A program made the position numbers and the translations under genes. A stretch of 64,000 bases of DNA from Hyunsoonleella pacifica (lineage in GTDB: Bacteria > Bacteroidota > Bacteroidia > Flavobacteriales > Flavobacteriaceae): positions 1 through 64,000 of the forward strand of contig NZ_SIRS01000002.1 of assembly GCF_004310335.1 (NCBI RefSeq), written 5' to 3'. Of the stretch, positions 8,198 to 17,434 are shown piece by piece. Every line of letters begins with the position of its first letter. Within the stretch, counting starts at the first letter, position 1. The notes under the pieces are model-generated. The model was not told the DNA's origin and did no database searches. It saw only the letters and a program-made list of their open reading frames with translations.

Positions 8198-9760
8198 TTA
8201 AAATGGTGTTTTAATATTGAGTTGCTCACAAAAGTCTGCTATGATAGTATCTGTTTCAGCAATATCTTTTTCTAATGCTTGTAATTCATTAGAAACCAAA
8301 TTTAAATCAACAGGTTCTTCTTCCTCAAACGTATCCACATAACGCGGTATGTTAAGATTGTAATCATTTTCTGCAATTTCATCTAAATTTGCTACATAAC
8401 TAAATTTATCAATGGTTTTCCGCTCCCTGTAAGTATTAACTATGTTGTCTATATGTTCATCCAACAACTTATTTTTATTACCATCTTTTTCAAATTCCTT
8501 TGAGGCATCAATAAATAAAATGTTATCATCGTTTACACGACATTTACTTAATACCAATATAGAGGTTGGTATGCCTGTACCAAAGAAAATATTTGGTGGC
8601 AAACCTATAACGGCATCCAAATAGTTTAAATCGTTTATTAAATACTTTCGTATAATGCCTTCTGCTGCGCCTCTAAATAATACACCATGTGGTAATACGC
8701 AAGCCATAGTACCATTATCTGCCAATTGGTATAGCATGTGTTGTAAAAAGGCAAAATCGGCTTTACTTGTTGGTGCTAACTTTCCGTATTGGCTAAAACG
8801 TTCATCGTTTTCATTAAGTGGGTTATCTTTTCCTTTCCACTTTGCGGAAAATGGCGGGTTTGCTACTACCGCCTCAAACTTTTTATCGATATGCTGCGGA
8901 TGCGATAAGGTATCTTCTTGCTTAATATCAAAATGGCGATAATGCACATCGTGCAAAATCATGTTCATACGTGCCAAATTATAGGTGGTTCTATTTAGCT
9001 CTTGCCCAAAAAAATCATCAACTTCCACCTCTCTGGCTACACGCAATAATAACGAACCACTTCCACAAGCAGGATCGTACACACTTTTTAATCGTTTTTT
9101 ACCTGTTGTAACAATTTTTGCTAATATTTTAGAGACTTGCTGTGGGGTATAGAATTCTCCTGCTTTTTTACCTGCGCCGCTTGCAAATTGCCCTATTAAA
9201 TACTCGTAAGCATCACCCAATACATCAGCATCGGCATCGTCCAAAGCAAAATCAATTTTATCTAAATGTGATAATACTTTTGCAATCAACTCATTTCTTG
9301 CTTCGGTGCTTCTACCTAATTTGGTACTGTTTAGGTCTAAATCTTCAAAAAGCTTATTAAAATCGTCTTCGCTTTCTGTTCCCATAGTGCTTTGCTCAAT
9401 ACCGTTTAGAATGCTTTCTAAATCTTCTAAAATAAAATTGCTTTCGTTTTCGGTATTGGCATTTCCTTTTTTTGCTATAGAACTAAATAATTCCTCTGGT
9501 TTTAAAAAATAGCCTAATTTGATTAAGGATTCTTCTTTAATTGCTTCCAGATCTTCTGCATCGGTTAGTTTTAAATAATCCTTAACTGTTTCTGTTTCTA
9601 ATAACTTATTGGCGTATAAATATTGTTTTTCTGAAAGGTATTTGTAGAATATAAAACCTAATATATAATCTCTAAACTCATCGGCATCCATTTTGCCACG
9701 TAACTCGTTGGCAATATTCCATAATTGAGTTTCTAGGAGTTTTTTTTGTGCTTCGGACAT
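8198..9760 (-). CDS. hsdM: Type I restriction enzyme, N6-adenine methylase HsdM
   Basis: This 520-residue protein is the SAM-dependent adenine methylase of the type I complex. An N-terminal helical HsdM_N domain (about residues 5-165) precedes the GEFYTP segment. The SAM-binding motif I is DPACGSGS at 229-236 and the catalytic motif IV is NPPF at 301-304. It is the first gene of the RM operon, and its transcript would start in the repeat-bearing spacer to the right. Length and motifs are normal, so methylation should be functional and detectable as m6A at a bipartite motif. Confidence 0.96.
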   Translation of the reverse strand: MSEAQKKLLETQLWNIANELRGKMDADEFRDYILGFIFYKYLSEKQYLYANKLLETETVKDYLKLTDAEDLEAIKEESLIKLGYFLKPEELFSSIAKKGNANTENESNFILEDLESILNGIEQSTMGTESEDDFNKLFEDLDLNSTKLGRSTEARNELIAKVLSHLDKIDFALDDADADVLGDAYEYLIGQFASGAGKKAGEFYTPQQVSKILAKIVTTGKKRLKSVYDPACGSGSLLLRVAREVEVDDFFGQELNRTTYNLARMNMILHDVHYRHFDIKQEDTLSHPQHIDKKFEAVVANPPFSAKWKGKDNPLNENDERFSQYGKLAPTSKADFAFLQHMLYQLADNGTMACVLPHGVLFRGAAEGIIRKYLINDLNYLDAVIGLPPNIFFGTGIPTSILVLSKCRVNDDNILFIDASKEFEKDGNKNKLLDEHIDNIVNTYRERKTIDKFSYVANLDEIAENDYNLNIPRYVDTFEEEEPVDLNLVSNELQALEKDIAETDTIIADFCEQLNIKTPF

Positions 9761-9834
9761 TGGTTAGTTTTTGTAAACACTAAAAATATAAATCTTTATC
9801 AGAATTATATCACTTTTTTGGATTAAGTTTTATC

Positions 9835-9992
9835 GTCACTGCGATGAGTTGCGAGGAACGAAGCAAAGCAGTCTCATTAAGGAAAACGACAAGATTAAAC
9901 AATAGAGAGATTGCTTCACTGCGTTCGCAATGACAGTAAAAACGCAATGACGATTCTATTTATGAGATTACCACGTCGTACCTCGCAATGAC
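9835..9992. repeat. Cluster of short palindromic interspersed repeats, right side of the RM island
   Basis: Copies lie at 9835-9875 (GTCACTGCGA, then GCGAGGAACGAAGCAAAGCA), 9908-9934 (inverted, AGATTGCTTCACTGCG, then TTCGCAATGAC) and 9965-9992 (inverted, AGATTACCACGTCGTACC, then TCGCAATGAC). They match the family at 1963-2600. They lie in the 501-base gap between hsdM and the helicase gene, so repeats of one family stand on both sides of the RM operon. Possible hsdM promoter DNA lies at 9761-9834, but no clear -7 box was found. Confidence 0.88.
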
Positions 9993-10039
9993 GGTGGTAA
10001 ATAGGGTTGGTGTTTGTTTTAATAAAGGCTTTAGCAGAT

Positions 10040-10165
10040 AAGCCCCGCGGGAGCGATAGTAGTGGCATCCTTTTTATGGGTTAGTGTAAACTGGTTTTGG
10101 TATAGAAAATAGATTTAACAGATTGCTTCGTCGCTGCGCTTCTCGCAATGACGCCATAAAAAGAT
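10040..10165. repeat. Hairpin repeat element with a second repeat in its loop
   Basis: The outer element contains AGCCCCGCGGGAGCGATAG and GTGGCATCCTTTTTATGG on the left and CCATAAAAAGATATAGCGG on the right. The arms 10070-10079 (CTTTTTATGG) and 10154-10163 (CCATAAAAAG) are exact complements. From memory, this kind of element is common between genes in Flavobacteriaceae, usually with a short loop. Here the loop is 74 bases and holds a copy of the short palindromic family at 10120-10152. Confidence 0.7.
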
Positions 10166-10261
10166 ATAGCGGATAGCGCAGTTTTTACTTTTTTTCGGTA
10201 AAAACCCGCCCTAAAGATTTTTCAAATTAGTATCTTCAATTTTTAATTTTTCTTTGGATTA

Positions 10262-12700
10262 ATGACTGAGAATAAAGAGCTGGATTTGGCATGGGCCTTT
10301 GTAAATAATACCAACCGTTCTATTTTTTTAACGGGTAAGGCGGGGACTGGTAAAACCACGTTTTTACACCGATTAAAGATGCATAGTTTAAAGCGTCTTG
10401 TAGTTGTAGCGCCTACGGGTGTGGCGGCTATTAATGCTAAGGGAGTAACGATACATTCCTTTTTTCAGATGCCTTTTGGTCCTATTTTACCTGATACTAA
10501 CTTGAGTGCGGGCAAGGGTTTTAATAGAAAATTTAGCAAAACTAAAATCAATATTATCAAGAGCATGGATCTTTTGATAATTGATGAGATTAGTATGGTG
10601 CGTGCCGATTTATTGGATGGGATTGATCGCACGTTGCGCCGCTTTAGAAACCGTAATAAGGTGTTTGGCGGGGTACAGGTATTAATGATTGGTGATTTAC
10701 AACAACTATCCCCTGTAATTAAAGAAAATGAGTGGGAGTTGTTAAAGCATGTATACCCCAATGGATTCTTTTTTAGCAGTTTAGCGTTTAAGCAATGCAA
10801 TGCCATTACTATTGAATTGAAGCATATTTACAGGCAGGAAAATCCTAAGTTTATCAATATTTTAAATGAGATTAGAACTAATACTTTAACACAGGCTGGT
10901 GCTGCAACTTTGAACAAACGGTTTATACCTGATTTTACGCCAGAGCCTGACGCAGGTTATATTAGTTTAACAACACATAACAATAAGGCAGAGGCAACAA
11001 ATAATAATGAACTAGCAAAATTAACTACCAAACCATTCACTTATATGGCCGAAGTGGATGGGAAATTCCCTGAATGCGCTTATCCTAATGCTGTGAAGTT
11101 AGAATTAAAAGTAGGAGCGCAGGTTATGTTTGTAAAGAACGATAGCGACCCTGCTAAGCGTTATTTTAATGGTAAGATTGGAAAAGTAATTTTATTGGAG
11201 CGGGACGAGGTTGTGGTACATTGCCCTGAGGATGATTTTAATATTAACGTAACACCAGAAACTTGGGAGAATATTAATTATACAGTAGATGCAGATACCA
11301 AGGCTATTACTGAGGAGAAAATAGGCAGTTACACCCAAATACCATTACGTTTAGCTTGGAGTATTACCATACATAAAAGCCAAGGTTTAACCTTTGAAAA
11401 AGCTATTATTGATGCTGCTGGTGCGTTTGCACATGGGCAAACCTATGTGGCGCTAAGTAGGTGTAAGAGTTTGGAAGGTTTGGTATTGAAAAGCAAAATA
11501 CATGCTAACCAGATTATTAGTGATGGTAATGTGACTAGTTTCAATGAAGCTGCTGAAGAGAATGCTCCAGATGAAACCGTATTGGCAGATTCGCAAAAGC
11601 AATTTCAATTGGATTTGATTGCTGAAGTATTTGAGTTTTACGGTGCTTTGTATCCGTTGAATAGAATTTTAGATGTGTATTATAAGAATAGAAGCGTAGT
11701 GGAAGGAAAGATTGAGGAGACTTTTATACCTATAAAAGATTGTATTACCAATTTCTTAAAAGTTGCTAATGGGTTTAATACACAGCTAAAACAGCTTTCT
11801 GATGCTGATAGTTTACCAGAAGATAGCACTGTAATACAGGAGCGTTTTAAAAAGGCGATTGCCTATTTTAAAGTGGAAACTGATACCAAGATTTTGGAGC
11901 CTTTAAAAACGTTTGTGTTTACTACGGATAACCAGGCGATAGGTGGCGATATAACCAAACAGTTGGATGCTTTTGAGGATTTACTTCGGGTAAAAGTATT
12001 GTATTTTAAAGCGTTAGGCATTGGATTTAATGCGAAGCAATTCTTGGAGTTACGTGCTAAATCGGTGTTTTCTGGCAAAGAAAAACCTAAGAAACCTAGA
12101 AAAGCAGTTGTTGAGGGTACAAGTAATGTGGAGCTCTTTGAGAAACTACGGATGCTGCGAAATGATATTGCACAGGAAAAGGATTTGATTCATTATCAAA
12201 TTTTTGCTCAAAAAACCTTGTATGAAATGTGCGAGACATTACCTACTAATACAGCAGAATTACTCAAGGTAAACGGGATGGGGAAAACGCGTGTTGAAAA
12301 ATATGGTACTGCTATTTTAAAGGTAATTCGAGCTTACTGCGAAGAAAATGATATTGAAACTTCTGCAGAAGTTGAAATTTTTGATGCGCCTAAACCTAAG
12401 CGCAAAAAAGGGGATACGAAACGTGAATCTCTAAGATTGTTTCAATCTGGGAAGTCAGTAGCCGAAATTGCTGATGCTAGAGAGTTGAATACAAATACTA
12501 TTATTGGACATTTGGCAAGTTTTATGTCTTCTGGAGAAGTGAAGATTACAGACTTAATATCTGAAGTGCATTATCAAGAATTGAAGGTATTAATACCTCA
12601 GACTACCTTTGAGAATTTATCAGATTTAAAACACCAGCTAGATGATAAGTATAGTTATGGGGAGTTACGTTTGGTAGTTGATGCGTTGGGTGGTAGGTAG
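10262..12700 (+). CDS. Pif1/RecD-like helicase with C-terminal HRDC and HTH_40-type domains
   Basis: This 812-residue protein starts with an SF1B helicase core. Walker A is GKAGTGKT at 25-32, Walker B LLIIDEIS at 104-111, and GDLQQLSP (144-151) is typical of Pif1. The late motif ITIHKSQGLTFEKAI with YVALSRC marks the second RecA fold. The C-terminal part carries an HRDC domain at about 625-700 (LLKVNGMGKTRVEKYG) and, after a lysine-rich linker, a winged-helix-like domain at about 715-805 (LFQSGKSVAEIADARELN) resembling the RecQ-associated HTH_40. It probably unwinds unusual DNA structures or helps restart replication; this is inferred from family. It is a single gene with no operon partner, and the layout is common in Bacteroidota. 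Confidence 0.85.
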   Translation: MTENKELDLAWAFVNNTNRSIFLTGKAGTGKTTFLHRLKMHSLKRLVVVAPTGVAAINAKGVTIHSFFQMPFGPILPDTNLSAGKGFNRKFSKTKINIIKSMDLLIIDEISMVRADLLDGIDRTLRRFRNRNKVFGGVQVLMIGDLQQLSPVIKENEWELLKHVYPNGFFFSSLAFKQCNAITIELKHIYRQENPKFINILNEIRTNTLTQAGAATLNKRFIPDFTPEPDAGYISLTTHNNKAEATNNNELAKLTTKPFTYMAEVDGKFPECAYPNAVKLELKVGAQVMFVKNDSDPAKRYFNGKIGKVILLERDEVVVHCPEDDFNINVTPETWENINYTVDADTKAITEEKIGSYTQIPLRLAWSITIHKSQGLTFEKAIIDAAGAFAHGQTYVALSRCKSLEGLVLKSKIHANQIISDGNVTSFNEAAEENAPDETVLADSQKQFQLDLIAEVFEFYGALYPLNRILDVYYKNRSVVEGKIEETFIPIKDCITNFLKVANGFNTQLKQLSDADSLPEDSTVIQERFKKAIAYFKVETDTKILEPLKTFVFTTDNQAIGGDITKQLDAFEDLLRVKVLYFKALGIGFNAKQFLELRAKSVFSGKEKPKKPRKAVVEGTSNVELFEKLRMLRNDIAQEKDLIHYQIFAQKTLYEMCETLPTNTAELLKVNGMGKTRVEKYGTAILKVIRAYCEENDIETSAEVEIFDAPKPKRKKGDTKRESLRLFQSGKSVAEIADARELNTNTIIGHLASFMSSGEVKITDLISEVHYQELKVLIPQTTFENLSDLKHQLDDKYSYGELRLVVDALGGR

Positions 12701-12724
12701 TAGGTAGTCATTAGTTCTAGTTCT

Positions 12725-12812
12725 ACCAACACCTCAAAATCCAAATTCCAAAACCTAACACCTAAATCCCAAAACCCAATACCCAACATCCAACGCTCAA
12801 TATCTAAAAAGC
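12725..12812. repeat. Degenerate CCAAA/CCCAA-type low-complexity repeat
   Basis: About 90 bases downstream of the helicase gene consist of loosely repeated 7-10-base units of the kind TCCAAAT, TCCAAAA, CCTAAATCCC, AAAACCCAA and TACCCAACATCC. They are A/C-rich on one strand and nearly G-free. The units vary in length, so this is not a simple microsatellite. Similar strings recur between genes in Flavobacteriaceae, from memory. No hairpin terminator for the helicase gene was found in 12701-12898. Confidence 0.6.
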
Positions 12813-12898
12813 TATTAATTTTATGTAAGGATTTGTTAGAGATTGGACTAAAACGACGTCTTGTTTGAAATTCAAAATATTTAGTTAAATTAGTGTCC

Positions 12899-13396
12899 AT
12901 GAACTTAATTATCCAATCCACGCTTAAAACACTTCGCAAATCCCAAATTTTACTAGATAATTTATCCAACGCTCAGTTGAGTGATGCTTCAGTTTCTCCT
13001 TATTATTCTAGTATTGGGTGTCACATCAGACATATTTTAGATTTTTACGATTGTATTTTTAATGCTGAAGAAGGTAAAGTTGATTTAACAGCTAGAAGTA
13101 GAAATAAAGCTGTAGAATGTGATTGTGGGTGTGCTTCAGATTATTTAGTTGACATTATTGGCAAATTAAATACAGCTACTTTCAATATTAATGATACTGT
13201 TTTAGTAACTGATGATTTAGGATTAGGAAAAACGGAGATTCCTTATACTTGCGGAGCGTTGTTGGCTCAGGCTAATAGCCATACCATTCATCATTACGCT
13301 ATTATTAATTACATTTTTGATAGTTTGGGTATTGTGATTAATGATGATGAGTTTGGATATAATCCTACAACACCAAAACAGATCTCTGCTGAATAA
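12899..13396 (+). CDS. DinB-like metal-binding four-helix protein
   Basis: This product of 165 residues (from ATG 12899; an in-frame GTG lies two codons earlier) shows the pattern of the DinB/YfiT superfamily. An N-terminal helix with SIGCHIRHILDFYDCIF supplies one histidine ligand, and a later helix with SHTIHHYAIINYI supplies the H-x3-H pair. A CDCGC cluster in the middle is unusual. Members are metal-dependent four-helix bundles, some of them thiol transferases, but the substrate cannot be told. It stands alone, about 200 bases from the helicase gene. Its stop is 60 bases from the end of the convergent DUF6095/murQ pair. Confidence 0.7.
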   Translation: MNLIIQSTLKTLRKSQILLDNLSNAQLSDASVSPYYSSIGCHIRHILDFYDCIFNAEEGKVDLTARSRNKAVECDCGCASDYLVDIIGKLNTATFNINDTVLVTDDLGLGKTEIPYTCGALLAQANSHTIHHYAIINYIFDSLGIVINDDEFGYNPTTPKQISAE

Positions 13397-13456
13397 TTTT
13401 ATAAGTTCTTAGACTAGGCTGTATTTAGCTTAACAATGAGAATTAATCTATCTGAA

Positions 13457-13693
13457 TTATTGCTTCTTTTTAAACATACTATTCATAATAGTGCGTATGC
13501 CTTTAAATAACATTACAACAGCCAAAGCAGAAATTGCACAACCAACAATAAGTAAAGGGTAATATAATTTATCATCAGGTTTACTAAATGCAAAGCTTAA
13601 TAGTATTGGTCCCATAAATAAACTTAGTAAAGCAAAAACAAGAATTTTTATACCTTTAAATAATACTTGTTTATCTGTTCTATTTTCTTCCAT
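13457..13693 (-). CDS. Small two-helix membrane protein, DUF6095-like
   Basis: This 78-residue protein has two membrane segments (about residues 15-33, ILVFALLSLFMGPILLSFAF, and 43-65, YPLLIVGCAISALAVVMLF) and a basic C-terminus ending KKKQ. The N-terminal KQVLFKGIK and C-terminal GIRTIMNSMF match my memory of DUF6095, a small Flavobacteriaceae family. No function is known. It begins 14 bases inside the end of murQ on the same strand, so the two are translationally coupled. It may serve the envelope, but there is no direct evidence. Confidence 0.65.
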   Translation of the reverse strand: MEENRTDKQVLFKGIKILVFALLSLFMGPILLSFAFSKPDDKLYYPLLIVGCAISALAVVMLFKGIRTIMNSMFKKKQ

Positions 13694-14501
13694 TATTATA
13701 CTGTTTTATGGCGTTGCGCACACTTTTATGTTGGTTTAGCAAATGTAAAGCTTCTTCCTCAGAAACATTTATTTCTTTCATTATCATTTTTGTGCCTCGA
13801 TCAACGAGCTTATTATTACTCAATTGCATATCTACCATTTTATTACCTTTTACATGTCCTAGTTGAATCATAGTTGATGTGGTAATCATATTCAATACTA
13901 ATTTTTGAGCTGTACCTGCTTTCATTCTAGAACTTCCTGTAACAAATTCTGGACCTACAATAACTTCTATTGGATATTTAGCTGTTAAGGATAAAGGACT
14001 ATTATGGTTGCATGTAATACACCCTGTAATGATGTTAGTTTCATTACATTGTTCTAAAGCAGAAATAACATAAGGCGTAGTACCAGATGCAGCGATACCA
14101 ATTACAACGTCTTTTGAATTTATATTGTATTCCTGTAAATCTTTCCAACCTTGGGTTGTAGAATCTTCAGCAAATTCTACAGCTTTTCTTATGGCGGTAT
14201 CTCCACCAGCAATTAAACCAATAACTAATTCGTGCGGTACACCAAATGTTGGGGGACATTCGGAAGCATCAACAATACCCAATCTGCCACTAGTACCTGC
14301 ACCCACATAAAATAAGCGTCCGCCTTCTTTTAGTTTCTTTACGATTTGAACTACCAACGTTTCAATTTGTGGTAGCGCTTGCTCCACAGCTTTGGGAACT
14401 GTTTTATCTTCTGCATTAATATTTGTAAGAAGCTCTGAAACACTCATCTTTTCCAGATGATTGTGATTAGAATCTTGTTCGGTGGTTTTAATGAAGGTCA
14501 T
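13680..14501 (-). CDS. murQ: N-acetylmuramic acid 6-phosphate etherase
   Basis: This 273-residue protein cleaves the lactyl ether of MurNAc-6-phosphate to GlcNAc-6-phosphate and D-lactate, a step in peptidoglycan recycling. The SIS domain is clear: GAGTSGRLGIVDASECPP near residue 66 is the family signature, followed by GIAASGTTPYV and GSSRMKAGTAQK. The N-terminal TTEQDSNHNHLEKMS is also typical. It is followed by an overlapping DUF6095-like gene. No murK, anmK or transporter partner is nearby. Length and motifs are complete. Confidence 0.96.
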   Translation of the reverse strand: MTFIKTTEQDSNHNHLEKMSVSELLTNINAEDKTVPKAVEQALPQIETLVVQIVKKLKEGGRLFYVGAGTSGRLGIVDASECPPTFGVPHELVIGLIAGGDTAIRKAVEFAEDSTTQGWKDLQEYNINSKDVVIGIAASGTTPYVISALEQCNETNIITGCITCNHNSPLSLTAKYPIEVIVGPEFVTGSSRMKAGTAQKLVLNMITTSTMIQLGHVKGNKMVDMQLSNNKLVDRGTKMIMKEINVSEEEALHLLNQHKSVRNAIKQYNNGRK

Positions 14502-14545
14502 GTTTCAAAAATACATGATTTTTGAATAATAACCGTGCTAATGTA

Positions 14546-16021
14546 TCAAGGTTTATAATCATAAAGAATGTCTTCAACCTCTATTTTTTTATCATTGATA
14601 AAATCATATAAAGTTAGTCGCCTAAGTATGTAATAATCTTGCCAAAACTTTTGGAGTGAGTTGAGATATTGTACAAATGCTCGGTCTTTTTCCTGAAGCG
14701 CAATATTTAAATCAGTAATTGTAATCTTTCCAAGGATATATCTTTTTTTAGATATATTATATCGTTTTTGTGCTACTTCTTTAGCTTTTTCAGCTGTCAA
14801 TAAAAATTCTCTTTGGTTGGACCAGTTTAGTACATGCAAATAGATCTCTTGTTCAAATTCCTGCTGGTCTTGGTCAATATTAGTTTTTGTTAAATCTAAA
14901 TCTGCTTGCGCCATTCTTATACGCGATTTGGAAACACCCCAATCAAATATTGGAATACCCAAAGAAACAGATACATTTTGTTGTCTATTAAAGTTATTGA
15001 ATAGGTTATTAAAATCATTACCGTTGTTTGAAATTCCAAAATTAGCTATAATCCCAATGTTTAATCTGTTATTCCCTTTTTGTTCGGCCACTTCGCGTTC
15101 AGCCTCTAAACGTCTTCTTCTAAATTCTATTACTGCTTTCCTATTTTGTTGTGCTTCTTCTAATGCTTTATCTATTTCAACATCAAAAAGGGGTAATTCT
15201 TCAGGAACCAATAGCTCAATGTTTTCGTTATCTAAACCTAAATATCTAGATAAATTTTGAGAGGTTCTTTTTAATTCAACTTCGTTTGTAGTAACATCGT
15301 TTCTGGAGTTTAAGAGTGTAAGCTCCATTTGCAATAAGTCATTTTCAGCAATTTTTCCCACTTTAAATCTACCTTTAGCAATTTGATACAGGGTGTCTTG
15401 GTTTGAGAGATTTGTCTCAGCAATTTCTAATTGCTTTTGTGCTCTTAGCAACTGAAAATATCGTCTTGAAGTACTCACCGAAATCTGTTCCATATTTTCG
15501 ACAAATTCTCTTTTTGATTCCTCATAAACTAAAGGTTCAATTCTTTTATCCCATTTAAAAGGGTTAAATAATAAAGAATTTTGAAAGTATCTTACTGTAA
15601 AAGGGATAATAGAATACCCTACATTGTCATCTAACCCAAATAATTCAACACGTTCTAAATTTGTGTTTATTGAAAGTGTTCCTCCTGTATAAGGTATACT
15701 TTGTGAGATAGACAATCCACCTTCAACTAGTAGTTGATTTTGATTTACAAAAATATCCTGACCAGCATCATTAGTAATTCTTCGTACTTGATTTCGATAG
15801 TCTGGTAGAGTAGCTTGAAGTCTTAATTCTGGTAGAAAACTAGCTTTATAATTTCTATACCGCCAATAATTACGCTGATTTTGATTAAGGTTTATTTTGT
15901 AATCGGGCGATTTTTGTTGTGCTATACTTATAGCTTCGCTTAAAGTTATTTTTTTTGATTGTGAAAACAGGAGTAAAGGAAAAATAACAACAATTAAATT
16001 AAAATAGATTGTGTGTTTCAA
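14546..16021 (-). CDS. TolC-family outer-membrane efflux protein
   Basis: This 491-residue protein has a signal peptide (LIVVIFPLLLFSQ) and the twin helical-hairpin organisation of TolC proteins (SEAISIAQQKSPDYKIN near the N-terminus, FEQEIYLHVLNWSNQ and LGKITITDLNIALQEKD near the C-terminus). It would form the outer-membrane channel. It is the third gene of an adaptor-permease-TolC set read on the minus strand and starts 38 bases after the permease stop. No symbol is given because the exported substrate is unknown. Confidence 0.9.
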   Translation of the reverse strand: MKHTIYFNLIVVIFPLLLFSQSKKITLSEAISIAQQKSPDYKINLNQNQRNYWRYRNYKASFLPELRLQATLPDYRNQVRRITNDAGQDIFVNQNQLLVEGGLSISQSIPYTGGTLSINTNLERVELFGLDDNVGYSIIPFTVRYFQNSLLFNPFKWDKRIEPLVYEESKREFVENMEQISVSTSRRYFQLLRAQKQLEIAETNLSNQDTLYQIAKGRFKVGKIAENDLLQMELTLLNSRNDVTTNEVELKRTSQNLSRYLGLDNENIELLVPEELPLFDVEIDKALEEAQQNRKAVIEFRRRRLEAEREVAEQKGNNRLNIGIIANFGISNNGNDFNNLFNNFNRQQNVSVSLGIPIFDWGVSKSRIRMAQADLDLTKTNIDQDQQEFEQEIYLHVLNWSNQREFLLTAEKAKEVAQKRYNISKKRYILGKITITDLNIALQEKDRAFVQYLNSLQKFWQDYYILRRLTLYDFINDKKIEVEDILYDYKP

Positions 16022-16059
16022 AAGATGAGATTTATGATTGATGACTATTTTGATTTTTT

Positions 16060-17433
16060 TTATTCTGAGCGCAATGCTTCAATAGGCCGTTTATTTGCAG
16101 CAGATTTAGCGGGAAATATTCCAAATACTAATCCAATTATTACTGCAATAACAAATGAGATTAATATTGAATTTAAGGACAAAACAGTTTCTATACCAGA
16201 TACGATTTCAATAATGTAAGCTCCAACTATACCAAGAATAATACCTACAATGCCACCACCAACACTAATTAAAATTGATTCAGATAGGAACTGTAATATT
16301 ACATCTTCTTCAGTAGCTCCAATTGCACGAATTATACCTATTTCTTTTGTGCGTTCAAGTACTGAGGCTAGCATTATATTCATAATACCTATGCCACCTA
16401 TAAGTAGCGATATTCCAGCTATAATGCTTAGTACGATATTAAATATTTGCTTTGTTTTTTGTTGTTGTTTAAGAAGTTGAATTGGGATTTCAATTTCAAA
16501 GTCTAATACATCATTATGCCTTCGCTTCAACATTTTGCTAAGTACTTCTGCTGAAGCTTTTAGCATAGACGAATTTGAAACCTGAACAGTTAATTTATCT
16601 ATTTGATGGTAGTTGCCTCTAGGAATTCGCTCTTTAGGCCCACCTTGATTACCTCCATTAACTACTACAAAGCCTCCCGTACTTTCTTGTATCTTATCTG
16701 TAATGATTTTTCTGTCTCTATATCTTACTAAAAAGGTTTGTATTGGTATATAAACATCTTGATTTAAATCTCGTATTCCAAGATTTTCTTGTGCTTTATC
16801 AGAAATTAGTTTTTCTTCAATAACTCCAATCACTTGCAACCAAACATCTTTGACTTTAATATATTTCCCAATTGCAGTCTCTCCAGTGAATAACTTTTTT
16901 TCTACTTTTTTACCAATGATACAAACAGGTAGTGCATTTTCTATTTGATAACTGTTAAACTTTGAGCCTTTTTCAATTTGTATATTTGAAACATCAAAAA
17001 AGGTTGAAGATACACCTACAAGCTTAACTGAATTTTGTTTTCCATTATTGATGACATAAGTATCCAAAATAATTTCTGGGCTAACCGATTTTACCGAAGG
17101 AATATGAGACTCAATACTTTTTGCATCTAAAATATCAAGACCTTTAGAGAATTTTTTAGTTTCTTTTTTGGTGTTCTCCTCATCATTTTCGGATTCGTCT
17201 TTACCTTCATCAGATATTGGAGTAACTACTATATTGTTTACACCTACAAGTTCTAGTTGTGCCAAAATCTCCTTTTCAGCACCATTACCAATAGCCAGCA
17301 TGGTAATAACTGAAGCTACTCCAAAAATGATACCCAGTGCAGTTAAAAAGGTTCTAACTTTGTTGGTCTTAATAAACCAAAACGCCTCACTAAAGGTAGA
17401 TTTGAGCTTTTCTAAAAATAGCTTGTCTATCAT
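16060..17433 (-). CDS. MacB/FtsX-type ABC transporter permease
   Basis: This 457-residue protein has an N-terminal membrane segment (VRTFLTALGIIFGVASVITM) and a large periplasmic MacB_PCD domain (about residues 50-325). Three C-terminal membrane segments follow, starting at IFNIVLSIIAGISLLIGGIG, with the EIGIIRAIGAT coupling element and the FGIFPAKSAANKRPIEALR tail. It belongs to the type VII (MacB-like) ABC superfamily, which moves substrates by mechanotransmission with an adaptor and TolC. The two flanking genes supply those. The ATPase that normally accompanies it is not in the operon; the nearest candidate is at 27829. Confidence 0.9.
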   Translation of the reverse strand: MIDKLFLEKLKSTFSEAFWFIKTNKVRTFLTALGIIFGVASVITMLAIGNGAEKEILAQLELVGVNNIVVTPISDEGKDESENDEENTKKETKKFSKGLDILDAKSIESHIPSVKSVSPEIILDTYVINNGKQNSVKLVGVSSTFFDVSNIQIEKGSKFNSYQIENALPVCIIGKKVEKKLFTGETAIGKYIKVKDVWLQVIGVIEEKLISDKAQENLGIRDLNQDVYIPIQTFLVRYRDRKIITDKIQESTGGFVVVNGGNQGGPKERIPRGNYHQIDKLTVQVSNSSMLKASAEVLSKMLKRRHNDVLDFEIEIPIQLLKQQQKTKQIFNIVLSIIAGISLLIGGIGIMNIMLASVLERTKEIGIIRAIGATEEDVILQFLSESILISVGGGIVGIILGIVGAYIIEIVSGIETVLSLNSILISFVIAVIIGLVFGIFPAKSAANKRPIEALRSE

Positions 17434-17434
17434 C

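Noticed and set aside
8197-8229. hsdS start at ATG 8229
   Set aside because: It would overlap hsdM by 32 bases and add an unusual leader. ATG 8196, one base after the hsdM stop, gives the expected MSEVKQVPKLRF start.
2693-9760. A larger defence system (BREX, DISARM or DND type) around the type I genes
   Set aside because: Only hsdM, hsdS, hsdR and one exported protein are present. No BrxL, PglZ, Drm or Dnd-like genes are seen on either side.
13667-13873. Plus-strand frame overlapping murQ
   Set aside because: It is the antisense shadow of murQ and the DUF6095-like gene, with no recognisable protein features.
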